Positions 1 through 10,046 of a stretch of 64,000 nt of DNA are shown in pieces. The position numbers and the translations under genes are program-made. The stretch comes from Lithodes maja (taxonomy: Eukaryota > Arthropoda > Malacostraca > Decapoda > Lithodidae), in the NCBI GenBank assembly GCA_037953745.1, contig JBAKBP010012313.1:1-64000 (forward strand), given 5' to 3'. Position 1 is the stretch's first letter; each line of letters starts with the position of its first letter. The notes under the pieces were generated by a model. It worked only from the letters and a program-made list of their open reading frames with translations. It searched no databases and was not told where the DNA came from.

Positions 1-1880
1 CAAGTAGTAGTCCCCAAACCTTGTCGTAGAGATATCATGGAAATGGCACATTGTATACCATTGGCAGGACACCTAGGTGTGAGAAAAACTCTAGACAGAA
101 TCAGAGCCCACTTTTACTGGCCAGGAATGCGTGCAGATGTAGTGGAGTTTTGTAGAGTGTGTCACACTTGCCAGATGACAGGAAAACCCAATCAGAAGGT
201 GCCTGTACATCCTCTGGTGCCCTTGCCCGTTTTCGAGAATCCTTTTACTCGGGTGGTAGTGGACATTGTAGGCCCATTGCCTAAGACTTCCCAAGGTAAC
301 ATTTATTTATTAACTATCATGGACATGGCAACTCGCTACCCAGAGGCTATACCCTTAAGGACTACCTGTGCTCCAACTGTCATCAAGGAACTGCTCAAAT
401 TCTTCACCAGAATGGGTTTCCCCCATGAGGTGCAAAGTGATCAAGGAACTAATTTTACCTCTAACATTTTTCAGCAGTCCCTGAAGGAGTTGGGTATTGA
501 GCATGTTAAGTCTAGCACCTACCACCCAGAGAGTCAAGGGGTTCTCGAACGATATCATCAGACATTAAAGGGAATGTTACGTAAGTATTGTACAGAGACC
601 GGAGTTGAGTGGGATAAGGGGGTACCTTTTCTTTTATTTGCTACTCGTGAGGTTCCAACTGAATCCCTGGATTTTTCCCCTAATGAGCTAGTTTTCGGTC
701 ACCAGGTAAGAGGTCCTTTTCAACTATTGCAGGATAGCCTAGTTGGCCAGGAGGGGAACCAAAACCTCCTCAAGTATGTTTCAGATTTCAAAACCCGGCT
801 GAGATCCTCATGTGAGTTTGCCGCTCAAAACTTGACAGTGGCTAAAAGCTCCATGAAGACCTGATATGACAGAAAAGCCTGTGAGAGGGAGTTTCAGCCC
901 GGTGATGAGGTTTTGGTCCTGCTCCCCCTTTTTGGCCAACCTTTATCTGCCAAGTTCAGGGGCCCATATAAGGTCATTCGGAGGGTGAGCATTACCGATT
1001 ATCTAGTAACTACTCCAGACAGGAGAAAGCCCACGCAAGTATTCCATATAAATATGTTGAAACCCTACCATAGGTCCCCTGATTCCTCTCCTCCAGATTC
1101 TCCCACTGTGGCAGTGAATGTCAGGACCTGTGGACTGCCAGGTGCGGAAAAAGTCTTCAGTTCTCTTACTGACCCGCAACAGACTGTTCCAGAGCCTGAA
1201 GGTATCCATGCAGACTTTGACTTGTCATGTAGCCTATCCAACTTAAAGTATAATTCAGTTGCTTGGGGGGAATTACCATCTAAACTATGTCATCTTCCCT
1301 CTGATCAAGCGAACCAACTAATCTCTGTTTTATCTCAGTCTCCCAGTGTGTTCAGTGATACTCCAGGGCTCACTTCTTTGGCCGTGCACGACATCGACGT
1401 AGGGGATGCAACTCCCATTAAACTATCCCCCTACCGTGTCTCACCACAACGCAGGAGTATACTGCAGGTCGAGCTTGACTTCATTTTTTCAAACCAGCTG
1501 ATCACAAGGGCCTTAAGCCAGTGGAGTAGTCCGGTCATACTTGTGCCAAAGCCAGACGGGAGCCATAGGTTATGTATGGACTATAGGCAAGTTAATGCTG
1601 TCACAAAGAACGATACCTACCCACTGCCACGGATCAAAGATTACATTTACCGGGTTGGCCTCATACAGCAGTAAGACTAATTTAATGAGAGGATTTTGGC
1701 AAGTAGCTCTCCCTTGTAGCGAGGTAAATATCATGCTTTAGTAGTGCGCTTTCAAGCCTTCAGCTGTGAGATGCCTTGCAGTTCGAATAACGCTCCAGCT
1801 ACGTTCCGGCTATGTTCTGATGTGGTACCTGGAGACGTTGCCTACTTTGGGTGATATCCTTATTATATCCTCATTATAAT
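1..1880 (+). pseudogene. pol: gypsy pol fragment: integrase then reverse transcriptase
   Basis: The frame is open from the window edge. The HHCC zinc finger (H near base 50 and 70, CRVCHTC near 157-177) is followed by the integrase core with the DDE triad visible as VVVDIVGP, QSDQGTNF and ESQGVLERYH. A TGA at 862-864 replaces the expected Trp of the KTWYDRK motif. The same frame then resumes with the SH3-like integrase C-terminus (PLSAKFRGPYKV, HINMLKPYH). The same ORF runs into reverse transcriptase: DIDVGDATPIK, WSSPVILVPKPDG, MDYRQVNAVTK, YPLPRI. After 1674 further frameshifts break it. RGFWQVAL, NNAPATFR and a degenerate YxDD (YFGDILI-like, about 1840-1870) can still be read in other frames. 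It is a dead copy. Confidence 0.85.
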
Positions 1881-1960
1881 GTTGCTGTTGCCAATCTGGT
1901 GGTGAATCTATTTATGTATTATGTTTAATATTATGTACTATACTCCTTAAACTCTTTTCT

Positions 1961-1970
1961 AGGGGGGAGG
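1961..1970 (+). promoter_or_regulatory. polypurine tract of the left gypsy element
   Basis: The run AGGGGGGAGG lies directly before the LTR start. The right-hand gypsy element has a matching tract (GGGGGAGG on the minus strand) before its own LTR, which supports both calls. Confidence 0.75.
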
Positions 1971-3455
1971 TCTGACATACGGAGCCCTGTATGTTAATTT
2001 AAAAGTTAGAATTAGAGTTGAAGGAGTGTCAAACTACCCAAGCGGCGAAGCAGACTAGCGTGCGAACCAGCGAGTGGGAAACCAGCTCGTCCGCATACCA
2101 GTAAACAAGCCTTCGCACCTGCGTGCGTCATAGGGGATCTTGCAAACTACTTCGATGACCCGACGCTATGACGTATGATCGACGCCAGGAGCCCCCATTG
2201 GTCCACGCACCTGCTATGCAACTCGAGGAGCTATGATAGGGGCGCGCACCATCACTCGCCTCCTGATTCGTTCCTACACCATCATTGTTTAGTATATAAG
2301 ACCCGAGTAGTGGGCATTCAAATCAGTCTCATTTGGAGTTGGGGAAGGTGAACTTGCAGCTGGAGGAAGACGGGGTGAAGTATTATAATGGGATTGTGAC
2401 TGTCAGTCAGATTATATAAGTGTGTGTTAAGTGTGTAAGGTGTAAACACTTACGTTATGTTGGTTAGTGAGATATGTGATTGGGAATTAACGTTAACGCT
2501 ACTATTCTGTACTTAACTATTTGATTGGGAATTAACGTTAACGCTATTATTATGTACTAAACTATTTTAGTTGACTAACTTGTGGACTAAAGCAACTCTT
2601 TAAGTAATTGGGTTATGATGAAAGTAATACTATTGTTTTATATTAATACTTACGAGTTCTTTCATTTTCTTTTAATTAAGCTTACATTGTTTAACGGTGC
2701 TTAGCACGGTGATGCTATTGTCTCATATTAGTAATATCGCCTTAGACTAACATGGCTGTGTTAATATTACTTCTAGTGATTTCCTAAGCTGAAGACAATT
2801 CTTTTAGCTTCAAAATATTATTTTTGCTTTTCATATTATTTGAGTGAGACCTGAATCGAATCTATGAAGAGATCCTGTAACTTAATGTACTCATAATCAA
2901 ACCTCAATGTTACGTGGTTAAGAAATACATTTAACTAATTATTAAATATATATCTAACTTTTTATGTGACTTTGATATTAATCCTGATGATAATAATAAT
3001 ATAATACTATTAACGTAAGACAAGAACCAAGAATAATTACATTAAATATAATTAAAAGGACATATAAGAAAACTATCTATTCATTTCAAAAAGGGTAAGA
3101 GACAGAAATATTCTTACTTTAATATTTATCTTTCAAGACTTTTTATAGAATTAATAGTCCTTCTTTAGATATAACTTATTCGGTTCATAACCATAGCCTA
3201 CTAAGCTTCGGTTAAATAAAAATTCTTTATAAATACTGCATGACTTTAATTAGTTTCAGTATTTTTCATAATTAAAGAGTATCAGTCAATAAAGGATACC
3301 AAGTCCTAAGATCCAAAAGGAAAGGAAGCAACAACAGGAAATAATTTTATTAGATTTTACTTTTGTTTGGCCTTCAGCTGACTGATACCTTAATATATAT
3401 ATCTGTGCTATCTAGATTCATCAAGTTAACCACTTGAGGATCAAGATACGTAACA
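1971..3455 (+). repeat. 3' LTR of the left gypsy element
   Basis: It starts TCTGACATAC just after the polypurine tract and ends CGTAACA at 3455. A TATA box, TATATAAG, is at 2293-2300, so U3 would be about 1971-2320. Inside is a two-copy 45-bp tandem duplication (first copy at 2478, second at 2523; GATTGGGAATTAACG). The end is supported because 3456 onward reads as minus-strand CR1 coding sequence. The start is less sure by 2 bp: TG begins at 1973, and 1971 may be a mutated TG. The long AT-rich 2570-3420 part has no gene. Confidence 0.7.
2293..2300 (+). promoter_or_regulatory. TATA box in left gypsy LTR
   Basis: TATATAAG lies about 320 bp into the LTR, with GC-richer U3 sequence upstream and an AT-rich presumed R-U5 downstream. 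It is inferred from position and motif. Confidence 0.5.
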
Positions 3456-4139
3456 GTATGCTACGAGCGTTTGCATAGAAAACCTTTAAATTTGTTATTT
3501 TAGAACTCACGGAACGCTCTTTAATAATATTTTTGGTTCTTGTCAGATCTACATTTATGTTCATGGCTGTCCTCGGTCCTCGCTGTCTTCGGTCCTCGCT
3601 GTCTTCGGTCCTTATCGCTGGTGGTCCTCGGTTGCCTCTGTTTTTTGCTTGGCGTTGGATGATTTATGTCACTGCTGCTTCTTCTCGGATGGCGTTTTTT
3701 GATCCATGGCTGCGGACTGCTTCGTGTAGGAGACGATCCATGCGTGCTGAACCCACAGGGTTTAGATGAGTGCCATCCTTGCGGAACAGAGTAGGCTGGT
3801 TGTAGAAGTTGTCCCAGAGGTTGATGAATTCAACTTCTTCCCTCAGACACAAATATTTTAGTCGGCTATTTGTGCTGAAGGCCTTGTCGTAGAATTTGTC
3901 AGGTGCGTCGATCTTGGGGAGAATGCCTGAGATGATGATATTCCTTTACTTGTTTTTGTAGTGCTGGATCATCTTGCGATATTTCTCCATCAACTCTTCG
4001 GATCTGGTGCGCATGACGTCATTTGAACCAGCATGGATGACAAAAAGGGTATTTTAATTTGCATCCTTTGTGGCATCTTCGAAGGCTTCCACAATGTCGT
4101 CCAGTCCAGCTCCTGGGATGCAAAATCTTTTTCGTCGAA
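3456..4139 (-). pseudogene. CR1 LINE ORF1 (SGNH esterase) remnant
   Basis: Read on the minus strand this is the C-terminal half of a CR1-type ORF1 with the SGNH/GDSL esterase domain. RKRFCIPGAGLDD is followed by block III, HAGSNDV, and the catalytic DxxH block, KDGTHLNPVGSAR. Two in-frame TAA stops are visible: one just before NTLFVIHAGSND, one just before RNIIISGILPKID. After the ORF1 end the sequence runs into the first codons of ORF2 (LKVFYANARS), where the gypsy element is inserted at 3455/3456. The upstream edge at 4139 is a 5' truncation that abuts a GGA-rich minisatellite. The same domain, more complete, is at 31897-32946. Confidence 0.8.
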
Positions 4140-4330
4140 AGACAGGTGTGGAGGAGGAGGGACAGGTGTGGAGGAGGAGGGACAGGTGTGAGAGGAGAGA
4201 TAGGTGTGAAGGAGGAGGGACAGGTGTGGGGGAGGGACAGGTGTGAGAGGAGGGACAGGTGTGGGGGAGGAGGGACAGGTGTGGGGGAGGAGGGACAGGT
4301 GAGGGTGAGGAGGGACAGTTGTGGACTAAT
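4140..4330 (+). repeat. GGA/ACAGGTGTG minisatellite
   Basis: Irregular tandem units of roughly 13-20 bp built on GACAGGTGTGGAGGAGGAG, all purine/GT-rich on the plus strand. Long readings through it on both strands are repeat artefacts. Confidence 0.85.
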
Positions 4331-4447
4331 AAGGTGGAGGAGCGGTACACTTGTCTTACATCTGTTGTACTAAATGTTGTCACCATCACAACTGACAAGC
4401 AAGAAAGTACCCGGTATACAAAGGAGAGTGAGAAGGAAGGAAGGAAG

Positions 4448-4478
<31 letters not shown>

Positions 4479-5183
4479 ACACCTTCGTATGCATGGATTG
4501 TTTTCATTGAATTTGCTTCTCCTTGCTTTATGTAAAACAAAACAATTATATTAATCGTTTTAAGATATACCGTAGCGAATTTTAAATTGGCTGTACCGGT
4601 AACTATAGTTTTACCCCCCCCCCCCCTCCCACACACATTATTAGGACAGGAAAGGACAATTAAAGTCAATATCAAATTACCAATTGCATTGCCATACCCC
4701 CAAAACCCATTCCAACGTCGTTTGCTTGTCAGTGGACCATACACACATTTAACGAATTAATTAAAGCTTATATTTTTATCCAAACATAAATTTTCAATAT
4801 TAGCTCCATTTTGCAGTCATGTGTTGTAATGTAAAACATTGTTTCACATTTTCGGAATTGTGTCGGAACTGTAAACACACCTTACATAACTCCACTAATA
4901 AAGCTGGATGCAGGTTTGCTTGCACATTTGACCAGATTGTTGTTATGTCTGTATATTAGTAAATATGATATTCCTAAAATTCACTAACAGATATTATAAG
5001 AACTGCAGTGACGGTATACTTTAGGTACTCTGCTCTAATTAATGAACTTTTAGTTATATTTGTTATAGTTTTCATTTCTTCGTATCCTTTGTAAGTGATT
5101 GTGTTTGTATATATATCCATAAATGATGAATGCAAACAATTCAACTATTCAGCTGCAGTGCTAAAATATGTGACAATAATTAG

Positions 5184-5225
<42 letters not shown>

Positions 5226-6099
5226 CGGGGACATAAACAAATAAAGAAAGAAAGAGAACAAGTCAATTCTAACAGGGAAAAATGCGTTGAGAACACTGAA
5301 TAGAGGAAAGGCAAAGAGGAGAAAAGAATTAGTTAAAGTTTGCTAAAAAAAAAAAAAAAAAAACGTAAATGACCAATATGCCAAGAATCTTATGGCTCTA
5401 CTGACTACATTCACATCAAGAAACCCAGGAACTAACTAGCGGAATGAGAGGGGGCAGAAGAGGGGAGGTGAGAAGGGTGGAATGAAAGGAGGGAAGAGGG
5501 TGAGAGGGCTGGTAACTGGGGTGACAGAGAGCGAGTGCTGGGAGTGGAAGAGAGGCACAACATAATTAAAGCGTAGAAACAACATAACTTCATCAAGTTG
5601 CGTTCAGAACAGGTACGACGAAGTTACATAAACAACAAATACAATTATGTAAAACAGTACAATAAAAATAAGAAATAAAATAAATAAATAAAATAATATA
5701 ATAACACATTGTTAATCAAATAATTACATTAAGTAATTGAAGGTTCAGGGAAGCTAAATATAATTACATTAAATAATTGAAAGTTCAAGGAAGCTAAAGG
5801 CAAGATAAGTGGAAGACGGTGCTATGATCACATATGAAGACGTCTTCACATAAAATACCTCTCCATTTTCTTTCATTTAGAGATAAAACTTTTAATAATA
5901 CTGCCGTCCTTGTAATCCAGTCTGTGTGAGCTAAGGAATGAACTACTCCTAATGTTTGGGTACTCCTAATGTTCGCGAAAAGGATACTCCTAAGGAATGG
6001 TAGTCCTCTTGACCCACTACTCTTAAAATATAATTAAGTCAATTGTCTGTTGCATGAAACTACTGTCTAATATACTGTATTTAGTCAGTATATAATTAT
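4331..6099. other. non-coding stretch with simple repeats
   Basis: No gene is recognised. It holds (AG)n at about 4452-4478 and 5187-5220, a C-run at about 4613-4626, an A-run near 5346-5363, and an AT-rich tract with AAATA repeats near 5660-5700. A short 50-bp near-duplication (aattacattaa...gaagctaaa) is visible at about 5723-5760 and 5761-5800. Confidence 0.6.
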
Positions 6100-6104
6100 G
6101 TTAG

Positions 6105-9100
6105 TAAAATGCCCCAGAACGAGAAGCCCACCACAGAAGCCACAAACGAACACCACACAGAAACACCAAAGGAAAGGTCCACAGAACGAAAGGACCAGCT
6201 GACCGAGCCAGCCACTTCAGACAGGCCCAAGCCCGCAGGGCTAAGCAGCCCTTTTTCCTTTTTCTAAACTGACCATTTTCCACACCTCACGTACACTAAC
6301 CCCCTCGTGTCCTACACTCCTAACTACAAAGATGATGAACAGGAATATACATTCATATTAAAAACACCCATGCCCTGTCCCGACGTTGAGCCAATGCCAA
6401 CACATCAGACAGCCATAATTATATCTATGTATGTTCTTGCATCCGAGAAGTAGATGTTATATATCTTAGAAGTTAAAACACCCACGCTTGTCCCTAGACC
6501 TCGTATATCATTTTCCATGACGAGTATAGATATATGTAACCCGTGCTCAGTCGCCCCTTGCATTGTTCCTCTAGTAACTAAGTATTAATATTAACATTCC
6601 CTAACATCTTGTCTTGCCAGACTAAGCTTCTGAAGACCCATCGCCCCATAAATCTATGTATGCAATCCTTAGGTTAAGTATTTTTATCCGCCATTGTGTT
6701 CACCTTTTTCCATTTACTTTCCACAATTGTCATACGTCTTCCCCTTGCCTCCTTCGTATCCACAGCCCACACTACGCCAATTTACTTCGTGTCTTACACC
6801 TCTTACCCCAACCAGAGATTGTATAAGATAACCTGGTTACCAGTATCTGTCATAAGTACCCCGAAACAATAACTAAGTACCCCTACGAACTGCCGCTGTT
6901 GTTGGTATTTATATTTATATTTAATAGAAAACTCAGTTCCCAGGGCCAACTAATAGTATCCATAACCCTCAGACTGATCACATAACTCTATCTTTTCCAG
7001 ACTCATATACCACACCATAGTTGCATTCCCCGGTAGCATATTTTGGCTAACGTATTCTACTGCCTTTTCAAACTTCCATATCAATTGTAGCCTAATGCCA
7101 CCCCCACGCCCAGGGACCTTAGGGACAAAATTTCCCTGTAGCCCTTGAACTCTCCCCCCCTCTCATTAAGAATTCCCGCGCTTCTCGACTCTTGTCCGAC
7201 CTAGCCTCTCTCTCATACCTCTTGAAGATCCTTGAATTGTCCGTTGCTAACGCTCTCCAACCTTTTATATATATACTCCTATCCAGCCTACCTTCACTTA
7301 GTAGGCCAGAACAACATTAGAACTTTACTAGCCCCTTGCATGCCATCTATTCTCTTACAACACATTCACAACCCTGCACCCAATGGTCGTCGGTGCGAGG
7401 CTAGCCGCCCCGCCAGTACTAACTTCTATTGCCATACTTCCAGATAAATGTGGCAAAGTTAGCAACCCAGTCTCCACCACATCCAGCAAACCCTACAATT
7501 AACAACCAGCCGAGTAAAACCAGCTAGCTAAGGCACCTTCGGTTTTGGTATTAAAGACACCCACATCTGTCTCATACACAGAGGGTTATTATAAACACTG
7601 GTGATATGGCAAGCCCTAGCCACAGCCGCCGGACGACGATCACAGAGAGAGGGCACCCAGCTCCCCCTTTTTGCCCACCCGAGGAGGGAGACCCCCACCC
7701 CCGCGGAGGTATACCTGGCCCCTGTTTTGACTTTCGAGTCATTGCCAGGTAGCACAGGAATTCTTCCTATCAATGAACTAACCATGAATGACTAACACCT
7801 TTACTAACCTCTATTAACTCACAATAAACCATTTACCTTTCTTGCATGCTCTGATCACTAAATTAGCACCTCAGCTATACCATAGAATGAAGATTGAACA
7901 ATCTAGAGAGACGCTCCTATCACAGCTGTCCCCATCCTCCTCGCAAAGTAGATCCAGTCTCTCTCCCCTAAATACGTCCAGTATAGCCAAAATAGTACCT
8001 CTTACTAAGGCTCAGTTATATGAAAATATAAAGGCTTCCTATAGCCCTGTGCCACAACAGTAAATACCATCTTACCTAGTCTCCATTTCTATTGAGAGCT
8101 CAATTAAGTCCATAAGACTCGAGATCCCTACTGTCTACAGGGTCCAGAACCGAGCCTATAAATCTAACTCCCGCCCCCAGTCAAATCAGTTGAAAGCTAG
8201 ACACCAACCAGGGGTCACTACCCTGCAGTTAACTTCTAGCTCTGCCCTTGTGTTGTTCCGGAGTGAGATCCCAGAGCCGGCAGACTCCGTGGCAGATTTG
8301 GATAGAAGGACCTGCCCACGTATTTAAGAACTTCACACATATGGCCCCCCTGGACGGCCGCGGAACCAGTCGTTAGCCCCCAACATCATGGACGCAAGAT
8401 AACCAGGACCAGACCCATCAGATACTACCCAAGATTCTCTTTAGCAGTACTACATCTTACTGTGCTGTTTAGAGATTTCACTAATTAAATATTTCTACGA
8501 AGTGGCTAAGACCTTGCCCAGTGTAATTCATACTTAACCATTCCATTTGGGACGTACTAAGCGATCAGTGCTCATTAATTAACAGGCGACCTTGACTCTC
8601 GTAATTACCTTATTCAGATATTAAAACTCTAGTGATATCTAACGTTCGCCCACTGATTGCGTTCTATGTATTTCTGAAACAAGGATATAAAACTTAGATC
8701 AGTACCCCCTGAGGTTACTAGAATTCCCGTGCTATAAAATACGCGTGTCTAATCTAGTCTGTGAACTACTACTTGTGCACCAGAGCTACCAGTAATAAAT
8801 CTAACAGTGAATATGAATCTATAAGTAACATTGATGGTCTTCGGTATATAAACCTGTTAAATCAAAGCCAGTGATCAGAAGATTAATACCTGAACGTTGG
8901 AAGTGGGAGACTAGGCTCCATCCAGATCCACTTATGCTAGTGTTGTTCGATTCTATTATATTGTCTTACACAAGTATTCTGCAGTGGTATATCAATAAAC
9001 GTGATCGTGTAACTTGCTACCATGTGTTTCTTTGTGTTCTCTATTCCTCATATCTTGTATTGTGCATGCAGCCTTATATACCCAGTCAATTAGAACTCAC

Positions 9101-9139
9101 ATTACCCAAGTTAAACCTGTAGAAAAACAGGGCATAACA
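6105..9139 (+). repeat. 5' LTR (3035 bp) of GAG-only element
   Basis: It begins TAAAATGCCC and ends GGGCATAACA, so the termini form imperfect inverted repeats (ATGCCC/GGGCAT), but the terminal dinucleotides are TA...CA, not TG...CA. A TATA box is at 8733-8739 and AATAAA at 8994-8999, which suggests U3 6105 to about 8765, R to about 9015 and U5 to 9139. Short ORFs in it recur in the 3' LTR and show no recognisable protein, so I leave them uncalled. Confidence 0.92.
8733..8739 (+). promoter_or_regulatory. TATA box of 5' LTR
   Basis: TATAAAA in U3, about 260 bp upstream of an AATAAA at 8994-8999. The pair defines a plausible R region. The same pair recurs in the 3' LTR at 14978-14984 and 15239-15244, where the AATAAA would end the transcript. 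Confidence 0.6.
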
Positions 9140-9140
9140 T

Positions 9141-9155
9141 TGGCGGCAGCGGTGG
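9141..9155 (+). promoter_or_regulatory. primer binding site, tRNA-Leu type
   Basis: TGGCGGCAGCGGTGG starts one base after the 5' LTR. It matches the complement of a typical animal tRNA-Leu 3' end plus CCA at 14 of 15 bases (C for T at the fourth position). The tRNA match is from general knowledge of tRNA-Leu, not a search. Confidence 0.7.
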
Positions 9156-9209
9156 TTCTTGATTCGGATAAAAGGTTGCATTACACTGCAAGTTTGGAAC
9201 AGTAGAAGC

Positions 9210-10046
9210 ATGGCAACATTGCGAAATCTTCAGCCACTCTCACACATTCCCAAGTATGATGTAAACACGTATGATATCACCAGTTACTTAGACATAATAA
9301 AGCCAGTATACGATGTGGTATTTCATAATGACCGCGAAAAAATCGCCTGGGCAATTTTGCATATTATACAGTTGGGAGAAGCCGTTTCCCAACTTGTTGA
9401 TAAGCCTACCTTTAAAGAATTTATCCACCAAATGGTGGCACAGAATACGCCAGAGAGTACCTGGAACCAGTTTCGATCCTTCGTGATCCGGACCTTAGAT
9501 CCACTTTTGGGTTCCCCCGTCGCCCCCAAAATAATAAAAGTCGACGAGATCAAGTATGAAGGGGATATAAATGTGACCCTCATACAACTCTACAGATACG
9601 TGAGGACCACGTATAGCTATGAAGATTATGACCAACAAAATGAACTCTTATTCACCGCTTTGTTAAACATCCTCCCACCCCACATCACCGCCCATCTCGA
9701 CCCGTATGGCTTATTCGAAGAACATATGCTCTCCATCAGAGAAGAATGCCTACGCAGTTCGATGAATCCCCTATCCAACCCTTCAGCCCCTATCCAAGAC
9801 TCCGTGCACCCTTCCAAAATGACTTCCGGTGAAAGTCCAACCCAGTGCACTCTTCCTTGCCTCTATCCTCTCCGACCATCCCTAACTCTTCCCCCACCAA
9901 CCCTCCGCAGCCCCCCCAACAAGCCCCGTATTCTAGCTATGCCTACCTATGTAGGCCTACCACAACATATTTTCCCCATGACCCCAGAAATGTTCAGCTA
10001 TCCCCCCACCAACAAAATTTCCCTTGTGACAGTTTTCCGTCGGTAG
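9210..10046 (+). CDS. gag: gag-like capsid protein of the GAG-only LTR element
   Basis: The 278-residue ORF begins at ATG 9210, 55 bp after the primer site. An upstream in-frame reading exists, but it would run across the primer site. Residues about 40-200 look like a helical Ty3-type capsid: EKIAWAILHIIQLGEAV, STWNQFRSFVIRTLDPL, then LIQLYRYVRTTYSYEDYDQQNELLFTALL written here in parts. No CCHC zinc knuckle is seen. From about residue 210 it becomes Pro/Ser-rich and overlaps the next ORF, which lies in the -1 frame. The overlap 9833-10046 holds a C CCC CCC heptamer at 9911-9917 in the right phase for -1 slippage. The assignment rests on position and general gag character, not on a named family. 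Confidence 0.65.
   Translation: MATLRNLQPLSHIPKYDVNTYDITSYLDIIKPVYDVVFHNDREKIAWAILHIIQLGEAVSQLVDKPTFKEFIHQMVAQNTPESTWNQFRSFVIRTLDPLLGSPVAPKIIKVDEIKYEGDINVTLIQLYRYVRTTYSYEDYDQQNELLFTALLNILPPHITAHLDPYGLFEEHMLSIREECLRSSMNPLSNPSAPIQDSVHPSKMTSGESPTQCTLPCLYPLRPSLTLPPPTLRSPPNKPRILAMPTYVGLPQHIFPMTPEMFSYPPTNKISLVTVFRR

Larger units (their letters stand above)
1..3455 (+). mobile_element. Ty3/gypsy (Gmr1-like) element, 3' part with LTR
   Basis: The left edge cuts into an LTR retrotransposon. In order it shows integrase, reverse transcriptase N-half, a polypurine tract (1961-1970, AGGGGGGAGG) and a 3' LTR. Integrase comes before reverse transcriptase, the reverse of the usual Ty3/gypsy order and like the Gmr1 group. 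The pol is decayed and appears deleted after the palm region, since RNase H is missing before the polypurine tract. The right boundary is well placed because the bases from 3456 on resume a CR1 LINE on the minus strand. The 5' LTR and target duplication partner lie outside the window. Confidence 0.85.

Noticed and set aside
3533..3769. Plus-strand 78-codon ORF
   Set aside because: It is antisense to the CR1 ORF1 esterase remnant.
7232..7785. Small ORFs in the LTR, repeated at 13477-14030
   Set aside because: They are duplicated only because they lie in the two LTRs. No recognisable protein, and promoter and polyA signals place them in untranslated LTR.
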